DNA from: JAFMKE01 sp964655225
GTDB lineage: Bacteria; Bacteroidota; Bacteroidia; Chitinophagales; UBA8649
DNA: 64,000 nt
NCBI GenBank assembly: GCA_964655225.1
Contig: CAZZMB010000002.1
Coordinates: 1-64,000, forward strand
Direction: 5' to 3'
A program made the position numbers and the translations under genes. Below the pieces are notes generated by a model. It had not been told where the DNA came from and did no database searches. It saw nothing but the letters and a program-made list of their open reading frames with translations. Within the stretch, counting starts at the first letter, position 1, and each line of letters begins with the position of its first letter. Shown in pieces: positions 35,099 through 43,037 of this stretch.

Positions 35099-35707
35099 AT
35101 GGCTTTTGAATTACCCAAATTACCTTATGCGTACGACGCCTTAGAACCGCATATTGATGCGCGAACAATGGAAATCCATCATTCTAAACATCATGCAGGA
35201 TACACCAATAAGTTAAACGCAGCAATTGAAGGACACGAGCAAATGTCTTCACATAATATTGAACATTTATTGGAACATCACACGGATAATAACGCTATCA
35301 GAAATAATGGTGGTGGATTTTATAATCATCGTTTATTTTGGGAAGTTATGAGTCCGAATGGTGGAGGGTTGCCTACTGGCGAACTGGCTGCAGCGATAAA
35401 TGATGCCTTTGGTTCATTTGAATCTTTTAAAGATGCTTTTTCCAAATCGGCAGCAACTCGTTTTGGCTCAGGTTGGGCATGGTTGTGTGTTCATCCAGGA
35501 GGGAAACTTGAAGTTTGCTCAACAGCAAACCAAGATAATCCATTAATGAAAGATACAGGCTGTGGGGGCTTTCCTATTTTAGGATTGGATGTTTGGGAAC
35601 ATGCATATTACCTCAACTACCAAAACAGAAGACCTGATTATATCAATGCCTTCTTTAACGTAGTGGATTGGGGTAAAGTAAGTGAACTTTTCGCTTCCAA
35701 TAAGTAA
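35099..35707 (+). CDS. sodA: Superoxide dismutase (Fe/Mn family)
   Basis: A 202-residue cytoplasmic enzyme that dismutes superoxide. Metal ligands are His26 (MEIHHSKHH region), the His in YNHRLFW, Asp in LDVWEHAYY and the His of the same motif. Conserved GGGFYNHRLFWEVM and the C-terminal YINAFFNVVDW fit the family. Metal choice (Mn, Fe or cambialistic) cannot be settled from sequence alone. A terminator follows at 35738. Confidence 0.95.
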   Translation: MAFELPKLPYAYDALEPHIDARTMEIHHSKHHAGYTNKLNAAIEGHEQMSSHNIEHLLEHHTDNNAIRNNGGGFYNHRLFWEVMSPNGGGLPTGELAAAINDAFGSFESFKDAFSKSAATRFGSGWAWLCVHPGGKLEVCSTANQDNPLMKDTGCGGFPILGLDVWEHAYYLNYQNRRPDYINAFFNVVDWGKVSELFASNK

Positions 35708-35737
35708 AATAGAAGAAGATTATTCTTAATAAATTAG

Positions 35738-35769
35738 AACCCATTGCTGTAAAGTGATGGGTTTTTTTT
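35738..35769 (+). terminator. Terminator after the superoxide dismutase gene
   Basis: Stem AACCCAT (35738-35744) pairs with ATGGGTT (35757-35763), then a long T run. It lies 30 bp past the stop. Confidence 0.8.
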
Positions 35770-35790
35770 ATCGTTAAATCTTAATGCTTT

Positions 35791-36411
35791 TTATTTGCGT
35801 TTCATATATCCAAACATGACAACATCATATATAAAATGAGCACTTATAGCTGCATAGATGCCAAGAAATTTGTATAAATAGCCAAATGCTCCAGAAATGA
35901 AAATCAAGAATACTCCGTAAAGGAGCATGGTTTTATCTTTTATATTTAAATAGCCATGAATAAGCACAAAAATAACAGCGGTTGGCCAGAGAAGAATGTA
36001 ATGCTGCACAGCTCCCCTAAACAATAACTCTTCACCAAATCCTGCACAAAACGAATAGAAGAGAATATGGTGCCATTGGGGATCAAGGTCATCCATGATT
36101 CCTTTCATGAGCTTATTTAGCTTTCCATTTGGAAGCACCTGAATTAATAGTAAACCAAGACCAGCACTTAGTAGGCCAATGCCTGTTCCAATTCCGATGC
36201 TTTTCCAGTTGAGGTAGGATAAACTCAATATATCCCAAAAGTCTAATTCTGAGCTGAAATGAAGCATGATATACCCAATGAGGCTGAAGCCAAAGAGGGT
36301 GAATATGCTCAGGTGAAACAAAGATTTTCTGTTCAAGGCTATTAATTTATCAGCAAACCAAAGATAGTTAAATAAACTAAAAGCTATCTTTGCGGTATGA
36401 GTGAAAAACAT
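35791..36411 (-). CDS. CPBP-family intramembrane metalloprotease
   Basis: A protein of up to 206 residues with several membrane segments and the CPBP (Abi) catalytic signature: EELLFRG in the GFGEELLFRGAVQ segment and His in FVLIHGYL. CPBP proteins act as CAAX-type prenyl endopeptidases or in bacteriocin immunity; target unknown. The ATG at 36411 would overlap the divergent thiL gene by 15 bp and would put the likely minus-strand promoter (36359-36366) inside the coding part; a TTG at 36336 (MNRKSLFHLS, 181 residues) is a sensible alternative start. End of the gene is certain, the start is not. Confidence 0.72.
   Translation of the reverse strand: MFFTHTAKIAFSLFNYLWFADKLIALNRKSLFHLSIFTLFGFSLIGYIMLHFSSELDFWDILSLSYLNWKSIGIGTGIGLLSAGLGLLLIQVLPNGKLNKLMKGIMDDLDPQWHHILFYSFCAGFGEELLFRGAVQHYILLWPTAVIFVLIHGYLNIKDKTMLLYGVFLIFISGAFGYLYKFLGIYAAISAHFIYDVVMFGYMKRK
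36359..36366 (-). promoter_or_regulatory. -7 element TATCTTTG (minus) for the CPBP gene
   Basis: On the minus strand TATCTTTG forms one arm of the perfect inverted repeat 36359-36367 / 36384-36392. It faces the CPBP gene and, if used, would favour the TTG start at 36336. Confidence 0.4.
36385..36392 (+). promoter_or_regulatory. -7 element TATCTTTG for thiL (leaderless)
   Basis: Exact TAnnTTTG match ending 4 bases before the thiL ATG at 36397, so the RNA would start at or inside the first codon. It is the other arm of the inverted repeat with 36359-36367. Confidence 0.5.
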
Positions 36412-37434
36412 ACACCATTGAGTAGTTTAGGAGAGTTTGGATTAATCGATCATCTAACCAATTCTTTTGAAACTAAACAACAATCAACCATCAAAGGAAT
36501 AGGAGATGATGCAGCGGTTATTAATCATGAGGGAATGTGCACAGTTTTATCAACGGACCTATTGATAGAAGGGGTTCATTTTGATTTATCCTTTATGCCT
36601 TTGAAACATTTAGGGTATAAGGCTGTGATAGTTAATCTTTCAGATATCTATGCAATGAATGCCTCACCCAGCCAAATTACAATATCCTTAGCGATATCTA
36701 ACAGGTTTTCAGTAGAAGCTTTGGATGAATTGTATGCTGGAATTAAGCATGCTTGTGACACCTATGGTGTGGATTTGGTAGGCGGCGATACCACGAGTTC
36801 TTCTACTGGCTTAAGTATTTCTGTTACTGCTGTTGGAGCAGCGAAGAAGAAGGATTTAGTCTATCGAAATGGAGCAAAAGAAGGTGATTTTATTTGTGTA
36901 AGTGGTGAATTGGGGGGTGCTTATATCGGATTGCAGCTGTTGAACAGAGAGAAAGAGGTTTTCATGGAGAACCCAAAAATGCAACCTAAATTGGATGAAC
37001 ACAAATATTTGGTTGGAAGACAACTTAAGCCTGAAGCACGAAAAGATGTTATCGCTTATTTGAAAGACTTTGATATTCATCCTACAGCAATGATTGATGT
37101 GTCAGATGGTCTATCTTCTGATTTGATGCATTTGTGCAGGCAAGCTGATGTGGGTTGTCATGTCTATGAAGCTAATGTTCCCATAAATAATGAAACCTAC
37201 AATCAAGCATTAGAATTCAATATGGACCCTATTACAACTGCTTTAAGCGGCGGAGAGGATTATGAGTTATTGTTTACGGTTTCTCCCTCAGATGAAAGTA
37301 AGCTTAATGGACAGGAAATTGATATTACCGTAATCGGAAAAATTGTAGCTAAGGAAGAAGGGCTAATGCTTCAAACGAGAGCCAATCACCTGCATGAATT
37401 AGTTGCTCAAGGATGGAACTCTTTCCAAAAATAA
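36397..37434 (+). CDS. thiL: Thiamine-phosphate kinase
   Basis: A 345-residue enzyme that phosphorylates thiamine phosphate to thiamine diphosphate. Recognised by the N-terminal SSLGEFGLIDHL and GIGDDAAVI, the Mg/ATP-binding VNLSDIYAMNASP, GGDTTSSSTGLSISVTAVG and the C-terminal SGGEDYELLF. Slightly longer than E. coli ThiL (325). No other thiamine-biosynthesis gene is near, so it may serve salvage or a distant operon. It shares its upstream DNA with the divergent CPBP gene. Confidence 0.95.
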   Translation: MSEKHTPLSSLGEFGLIDHLTNSFETKQQSTIKGIGDDAAVINHEGMCTVLSTDLLIEGVHFDLSFMPLKHLGYKAVIVNLSDIYAMNASPSQITISLAISNRFSVEALDELYAGIKHACDTYGVDLVGGDTTSSSTGLSISVTAVGAAKKKDLVYRNGAKEGDFICVSGELGGAYIGLQLLNREKEVFMENPKMQPKLDEHKYLVGRQLKPEARKDVIAYLKDFDIHPTAMIDVSDGLSSDLMHLCRQADVGCHVYEANVPINNETYNQALEFNMDPITTALSGGEDYELLFTVSPSDESKLNGQEIDITVIGKIVAKEEGLMLQTRANHLHELVAQGWNSFQK

Positions 37435-37502
37435 TTTAGGATTATTATTTTTAACTTCATAACTTGAAGTTCTAATCAATAATCAACCCACAAGCTAATA
37501 AA

Positions 37503-38066
37503 ATGAAAAAGTTTTTATCAATTTTAATGATTGCTTTTATTGTGTCATTCATGACATCTTCGTGCAGCAACGAGTCTACTGATGATGTTACTGCCGAAAC
37601 GGAAGTCACCGCAAATTATAATTCAGTCTATTTTGCTGAAGTTGTTCCAACTAATGAAGGTGATTTTGTCGGTTTAAAATTGGGGGATTCTAGAGAGGAG
37701 GTACAAATAAAACTACCTCAAGATGCATTTGATGATGAAACAGACAGTTACCTCTACTATTTTTGGGAACTTGATGACAACCAATACTACCTAGACCTTT
37801 ATTTTGATGAAGACAATAGATTGAACTCTATTGACGGTTATGTGTATTTCTATGATAAAGAAAACAACTATGATGAAACCGAGGCAAATGCTTTCTACAC
37901 CGATATGAAAGAAAACTTTAAAGCCAAGTATGGTTCTGAGGAGGAATATGCCGATAATGATTTTACATACATATCTTGGTACCTCGATGAAATGGATGCT
38001 GAGGTGGGATTAGATGGCGGAGAAGTGTATTGGTATATTTACCACTACGAAGATTACGACATGTAA
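37503..38066 (+). CDS. Acidic lipoprotein of unknown function
   Basis: A 187-residue protein with a lipoprotein signal (MKKFLSILMIAFIVSFMTSSCSN, lipobox Cys at about residue 21). The mature part is very acidic and Tyr/Asp-rich (e.g. YYFWELDDNQYYLDLYFDED, DGYVYFYDKENNYDE). No family recognised. Acidic surface may bind cations. A terminator at 38085 ends it; a short hairpin (ACTTCA/TGAAGT near 37457-37472) lies in the upstream space. Confidence 0.6.
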   Translation: MKKFLSILMIAFIVSFMTSSCSNESTDDVTAETEVTANYNSVYFAEVVPTNEGDFVGLKLGDSREEVQIKLPQDAFDDETDSYLYYFWELDDNQYYLDLYFDEDNRLNSIDGYVYFYDKENNYDETEANAFYTDMKENFKAKYGSEEEYADNDFTYISWYLDEMDAEVGLDGGEVYWYIYHYEDYDM

Positions 38067-38084
38067 AATTCATAATGAAATGTT

Positions 38085-38114
38085 AAAGCTCCGATTTGTC
38101 GGGGCTTTTTTTTT
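38085..38114 (+). terminator. Terminator after the acidic lipoprotein gene
   Basis: A 10-bp stem (38085-38094 with 38099-38108, one G-U pair) with a TTTG loop and a run of nine T. Lies 18 bp past the stop. Confidence 0.85.
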
Positions 38115-38135
38115 ACCTTTAGTTAAAGCTGTTTT

Positions 38136-38597
38136 ATGAAAACTTTATTTTGGTGTATTCTACTATTCTTAGCCGCTTGCGTGGGCTCAAAAAAGCAAAC
38201 TTCTGTTTCGGTATACGAACCAGAAGCAATTGACATGGTTCTATTACAACGAACAGGATGCTTTGGCACTTGCCCAATTTATAAAGTAGCCATATTTGGC
38301 AATGGGATTGTTGCATACGAAGGTACGGCCTACACTGACTATGAAGGTAAATATACGGGGCAAATCGATTTGGATGATGCCAAAAAATTGTTCAATACAC
38401 TTCATTCATTGGACTGGGAAAATTATCCTGCCGAATATCCTATAGATAACCAAGATTTTCCTCAGTTTTTAATCAATTATAAAACTACAGAAATTGATAA
38501 GCAAGTAAAAGGAAATACAGGAGCGGCAGATGATTTAATATCGCTAAGTCTAGAAATAGATAGAATAATTTCAACGCTAAACCTGCAAAAGCAATAG
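38136..38597 (+). CDS. DUF6438 lipoprotein
   Basis: A 153-residue protein with a short lipoprotein signal (MKTLFWCILLFLAACVGS; Cys15). The mature part has the DUF6438 pattern: VLLQRTGCFGTCPIYKVAIFGNGIVAYEG, with paired cysteines likely forming a disulfide, then DDAKKLFNTLHSLDW. Role unknown; family members occur in Bacteroidota near envelope genes. The leader carries TACCTTTA, one base off the -7 consensus. Confidence 0.8.
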   Translation: MKTLFWCILLFLAACVGSKKQTSVSVYEPEAIDMVLLQRTGCFGTCPIYKVAIFGNGIVAYEGTAYTDYEGKYTGQIDLDDAKKLFNTLHSLDWENYPAEYPIDNQDFPQFLINYKTTEIDKQVKGNTGAADDLISLSLEIDRIISTLNLQKQ

Positions 38598-38703
38598 TTG
38601 TAATATTTATATAGAGTCGGTCAAAGCTTCCAAAGATTTATGTTGTGGAGATTAGTCGCGAGCGGCCATCTGCAGCTATCAGCTGCCTTATTTTGATTCT
38701 TAA

Positions 38704-40650
38704 TTACTTGGGCGTCATCACTGTATTCTTCTCCTTAGCCAGTTTGGTTTTTTCATCATCGACCTTCTTTTTCATGAGTAAGAGCTTGGTGAAATCTTCA
38801 CTGGGATCGGCAGATTTTAAACGTTTTAAAACCTCTATTTCCAATAATTTAATCCGCCAATATTTTAGGTAATAGAATTCAGTAGCAATATCTTCTTTGA
38901 AAATATCTTTCTTAGTTAGGGTATATACTTTTTTCTTTGCCCAGCCATCAGATAATTCAGTGTCGTATCTATTATAGTTTCCAAGAATTAAGGTAATAGC
39001 CAAATTGCTTATTTCCTCGTCAATATGATTCACAAAAAAGTCACTGATGGCTACCTTTTGCTCTTGTGTTTCTAAACTTTTTGCAATTTCAATTATTTTT
39101 AGATGCAGTTCATTGTCAAATGGAATACCGTCCAACTTACTTAGAATATAATCAGCGGTAAGTTGATTCTCGATGTATGGTTTACCTCCGTATTCTAATA
39201 AGGTACGGATAACATCTCGTTCAAATTTTTCAATACTTATTCCTGCTTCTATATAGTCTTTATCACTTTGAATCAACTCCTCCACGAGTGCTTGATTATC
39301 TACCAATTTTTCCTCACTGCGCTGATCATCTTTGCGTTGTTTGGAAAGGATATCTTTTCTTTTCTTGTTTGACTCGTTGAGCAAGATTTGCTCATTAACA
39401 CCTAAAAGGTTTGCACTTTCTTTAAGATAAATAGAACGCTTGATAGCATCAGGTATTTTGGAAATACTATCCAAGATATCGCCCACAAGTGCCGCTTTTT
39501 TTATGGGATCATTTTTGGCGTCTTCTAGCAATAATTCCAATTTGAACAGGATAAAATCTTTCCGATTAGCTTGAATATAGTCTTGAAATCCTGCAAGCCC
39601 TTTCTCTCTGACAAAGGAATCTGGATCCTGATTTTCAGGTAATAAGACAACTTTAACATTCAAGCCATTTTCCAAAATGATGTCAATACCCCGTAAAGCA
39701 GCTTTTATTCCTGCCGCATCCCCATCATAGAGTACCGTAATATTCTCTGTGTAGCGTTTTATCAAGCGCACCTGATCTTTGGTTAAGGAGGTTCCACTAG
39801 AGGAAACTACATTTTCAATGCCCGCTTGATGCAGTGAAATTACATCGGTATACCCCTCTACTAAAAAACATTCGTCTTCTTTTCGAATAGTGTTTTTTGC
39901 GTAAAAGATTCCATAAAGCACTTTGCTCTTATCATAAATGTCAGTATCCGGAGTGTTGATGTATTTGGGTGCTTTTGCATTGTTTTTTAATATTCTTCCA
40001 CCAAAACCGAGCACTTTACCTGAAACCCCATGTATAGGGAACATGACCCTTTCCCTAAAGAAATCTAATTTGGTGTTTTCTTTTTTTGAGCTTAAGCCTG
40101 CTTTTTGAAGCATTTCTAACTGATATCCTTTTTCTAAAGCGGCATCTGTTAAGGCAGTGTATGAAGCTAGAGCAAAACCAAGTTGAAATTTTTTAATAAT
40201 ACTTTCTGAAAATCCCCGCTCCTGAAAGTAGCTCAAGCCGATTGCCTTTCCATCTTCGTGCTCAAACATGTTTTGCACAAAAAAGTCTTTTGCAAATTCA
40301 TTCACAACATACAGTCCTTCGCGCTTGGATTGTTGCTCAATCATTTCTGGACTTTGCTGAATATCTTCTATCTCAATATTATACTTCTTAGCGAGGTATT
40401 TTAGTGCTTCCACGTAATTGAAGTGCTCGTGCTCCATGACAAACTTCACACTGTCACCAGCTTTACCACAGCCGAAGCATTTATAGATTTGTTTAGCAGG
40501 TGAAATAACAAAAGAAGGAGTTTTCTCATTATGAAAAGGGCAATTAGCTTTATAATTACTGCCGGCTTTTTTCATGGAAATGAAGTCACCTAAGACATCG
40601 ATGATGTCGGCTTCGTCATTAATTTTCGCTATGGTTTCTTTGCTTATCAT
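38704..40650 (-). CDS. dnaG: DNA primase
   Basis: A 648-residue enzyme making RNA primers for replication. It has the CHC2-type zinc ribbon (CPFHNEKTPSFVIS, then CFGCG, about residues 40-65), the catalytic core with GFALASYTALTDA and the TOPRIM part (FLVEGYTDVISLHQAG and VLYDGDAAGIKAALRG), and a C-terminal DnaB-binding helical domain. Normal length. It lies 29 bp downstream of the porZ gene on the same strand, so the two are probably co-transcribed. Confidence 0.96.
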   Translation of the reverse strand: MISKETIAKINDEADIIDVLGDFISMKKAGSNYKANCPFHNEKTPSFVISPAKQIYKCFGCGKAGDSVKFVMEHEHFNYVEALKYLAKKYNIEIEDIQQSPEMIEQQSKREGLYVVNEFAKDFFVQNMFEHEDGKAIGLSYFQERGFSESIIKKFQLGFALASYTALTDAALEKGYQLEMLQKAGLSSKKENTKLDFFRERVMFPIHGVSGKVLGFGGRILKNNAKAPKYINTPDTDIYDKSKVLYGIFYAKNTIRKEDECFLVEGYTDVISLHQAGIENVVSSSGTSLTKDQVRLIKRYTENITVLYDGDAAGIKAALRGIDIILENGLNVKVVLLPENQDPDSFVREKGLAGFQDYIQANRKDFILFKLELLLEDAKNDPIKKAALVGDILDSISKIPDAIKRSIYLKESANLLGVNEQILLNESNKKRKDILSKQRKDDQRSEEKLVDNQALVEELIQSDKDYIEAGISIEKFERDVIRTLLEYGGKPYIENQLTADYILSKLDGIPFDNELHLKIIEIAKSLETQEQKVAISDFFVNHIDEEISNLAITLILGNYNRYDTELSDGWAKKKVYTLTKKDIFKEDIATEFYYLKYWRIKLLEIEVLKRLKSADPSEDFTKLLLMKKKVDDEKTKLAKEKNTVMTPK

Positions 40651-40679
40651 GGCTAAGGTAAAAGTACGTAAAATGTATC

Positions 40680-42923
40680 TTATTTTACGAAAGCAATTTT
40701 GGTAACTACTTTCTCACTGGCATCAGGATTAGCACTAAAAATATAGTAAATCCCTGTATTTGCCCGCCTTCCGTTATAGTCATTGCCGTCCCAAATATAT
40801 TTTCCTCCTAGAGCAAATCCTTCATCAATAAGGACGCCGTGTTGGTCTGTTATTTTTACAAAGGCATTCTCAACAAATCCTGTAATAGAAATGAAACCAG
40901 TATATTCTGGTCGGACAGGGTTGGGATAAGCGATGATATCATCATAATTTTCAGCACTTTCTGTAGCATCACTAAAATACGATACCATTCCTTGGTCGGT
41001 TAATATGAATACTTCTCCTGTGCCTTGATTAACAGTTATGTCATAAATGGTGTTGCTTGGAATAGGACTGTTTTCTGTATTAAAACGAAGAATCTCTGTC
41101 TTTCCATCTTCACTCAATAGCCAAACTCCCGCGCTTGTTCCTATCCATTTCCGATTTGCTCCATCAACTTCTATAGCAGTAACAGCATCCGTTTCAAAAA
41201 GATATTCAGTAAACTGATCAAAGGTATTCGTGATTCTATCAGACACCCTGCATGGCGTGCTAGGGTCTAGTATATCTTGGGGGCAAGTAAATAAGGCTAT
41301 TCCTTCATCTGTGCCAACCCAAATTTGTTGATTTTTATCTTCTGCAATACAATTGACATTATTATTGGGTAAATTCCCTTGATTACTGCTCGTGCTTAAG
41401 TTGATTTGCTGTGCTCCGGTGCTACTCATATTTTCGCCTTCTTTATATATCAGTACCCCTTGATTCCTCAGAGCAATCCATTTTTGGTCGTAACTATCAA
41501 TTAATAAATTGTTGAATTTTGAGTTATCATTTCCCAGAACAAACTCCGTCCAATTTCCATTTAATGACTTGGCCAATAATGCTGCAGTGGTTTGAGGGTT
41601 CACTACCCAAACGCTGCCCTCACTATCTACACCCACTCCGCTTGTTTTTTGAAAAAACGTATTGCCGATAGCAGAATCAATGGGACTATTGGTGGTATTA
41701 TATATCTGAACGGAGTTAAAATCAAATTCAATTAATCCATTAAACATAGCGACATACAATTTTCCATCGAAGGAATTAAAAGCCATGCGATTAAGGTCTC
41801 TACTTGGAGCAGATGTACCGATGCTTGAATAAATATTGTGATTGACCCATTGATTATTCTCAAACTCGTAAAACCCCCCTTCCACATTGCCATTTCCATC
41901 AAGATTTTTATTAAATCCTCCTGAACTTATTAATATTTTGTCGCCTACAGATATCGCTCGAAAACCTTCATTGGTGAATGGACTAGATGAGGTGCTGATG
42001 GATTGATTCCCTTGAAACAAGCCAAACTTATTATCCCCAAAGTATTTGTTTCCTTGATATCCAATACTATACGTAGGGTCAATTAAAAAGCCGGTATCTA
42101 AAGTATCAAGTATTCCAGATTCGTATCTAAGTACGTCAATATCATCACTTACAAAAGATAAGTAGTCGCTGCCGGTTAGATTGCTAAAAGTTCTGCCAGC
42201 TGCATTGGTTACTTCAAGCCAGTTACCGTTTTCACGCACATACAGATTATTGGCTAATGCATACAGGCGGTCATCATACATTTCAATAGCTGTAACCCCC
42301 GGTAAGGCAGAAAAACTATGATCCCATTGACTATAATCCAGCAGATTAGCGATCTCTAAATATGCTTTTTTCATTCCCTCGGCGGTTAGGGCATATATAG
42401 TGTCCTGGCTTACAGTACAATCCAAAACAATAGTTTGATCGCCACTAGATCCTATCACATAAGTATTATCTACTTCCTCATTGATGAGGTCTAATGCTAC
42501 CACACCAAAGTCTGTACTTAAGTAGGCAATGCCTTCTTTACAATAAATATTATTAACGGTTTTAGAGCCTGCTGTAAGCTTATTTTTGATGTCAGGCAGG
42601 TTGATTAAAGTATTTCCCTTTAATAGATCTATATTACTATTATCATAAGCAATAACAAAGGTATTTGAACTACGGTCATAGGATATTGCACTTACGCCAT
42701 AATCGCTTAATCCTTTCGCCTTATCTAAAGTGAGGATGCTTCCATCTTCCAAATTATAGATAAGAATAGACTTATCATTGGCCGATAAAATTTTATTATC
42801 TCCAGCTACACCAAAATTTGAATTTCTATAATTGATGTGCATACGCCAATCTCCAATGCTTTGGGAATGACCAAGCTGAGAAAGCAGAATAATAAATAAT
42901 AGGCTTATAAAAAGTCCTTTCAT
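40680..42923 (-). CDS. porZ: PorZ-like T9SS component (beta-propeller)
   Basis: A 747-residue secreted protein with a signal peptide (to about residue 20), start of mature part IGDWRMHINYRNSNFGVAGDNKILSA as in PorZ, then propeller repeats (e.g. ISYDRSSNTFVIAYDNSNIDLL, NNVNCIAEDKNQQIWVGTDEGIALF) and a C-terminal T9SS-type domain ending IYYIFSANPDASEKVVTKIAFVK. PorZ links to sortase PorU and delivers anionic lipopolysaccharide for cargo anchoring in Porphyromonas; the same role is inferred here. It is followed by dnaG at 29 bp. Confidence 0.85.
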   Translation of the reverse strand: MKGLFISLLFIILLSQLGHSQSIGDWRMHINYRNSNFGVAGDNKILSANDKSILIYNLEDGSILTLDKAKGLSDYGVSAISYDRSSNTFVIAYDNSNIDLLKGNTLINLPDIKNKLTAGSKTVNNIYCKEGIAYLSTDFGVVALDLINEEVDNTYVIGSSGDQTIVLDCTVSQDTIYALTAEGMKKAYLEIANLLDYSQWDHSFSALPGVTAIEMYDDRLYALANNLYVRENGNWLEVTNAAGRTFSNLTGSDYLSFVSDDIDVLRYESGILDTLDTGFLIDPTYSIGYQGNKYFGDNKFGLFQGNQSISTSSSPFTNEGFRAISVGDKILISSGGFNKNLDGNGNVEGGFYEFENNQWVNHNIYSSIGTSAPSRDLNRMAFNSFDGKLYVAMFNGLIEFDFNSVQIYNTTNSPIDSAIGNTFFQKTSGVGVDSEGSVWVVNPQTTAALLAKSLNGNWTEFVLGNDNSKFNNLLIDSYDQKWIALRNQGVLIYKEGENMSSTGAQQINLSTSSNQGNLPNNNVNCIAEDKNQQIWVGTDEGIALFTCPQDILDPSTPCRVSDRITNTFDQFTEYLFETDAVTAIEVDGANRKWIGTSAGVWLLSEDGKTEILRFNTENSPIPSNTIYDITVNQGTGEVFILTDQGMVSYFSDATESAENYDDIIAYPNPVRPEYTGFISITGFVENAFVKITDQHGVLIDEGFALGGKYIWDGNDYNGRRANTGIYYIFSANPDASEKVVTKIAFVK

Positions 42924-43001
42924 GGTTTACAAAGTAAAAACAAAATCAATTTAAAAACGCAATTGAAAGGGTGATATTTTACATTCTACCTCTAATCTTC
43001 T

Positions 43002-43009
43002 TACTTTTG
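43002..43009 (+). promoter_or_regulatory. -7 element TACTTTTG for ileS
   Basis: Exact TAnnTTTG match 28 bp before the ileS ATG. It would drive the ileS - dksA-like - lspA operon. No clear -33 TTG at the usual spacing. Confidence 0.45.
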
Positions 43010-43037
43010 AGGCACTAATTCAAAATACAAGCATCTC

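Noticed and set aside
36384..36411. CPBP start at 36411 taken as certain
   Set aside because: It overlaps thiL and leaves the divergent promoter inside the gene; a TTG start at 36336 is equally possible.
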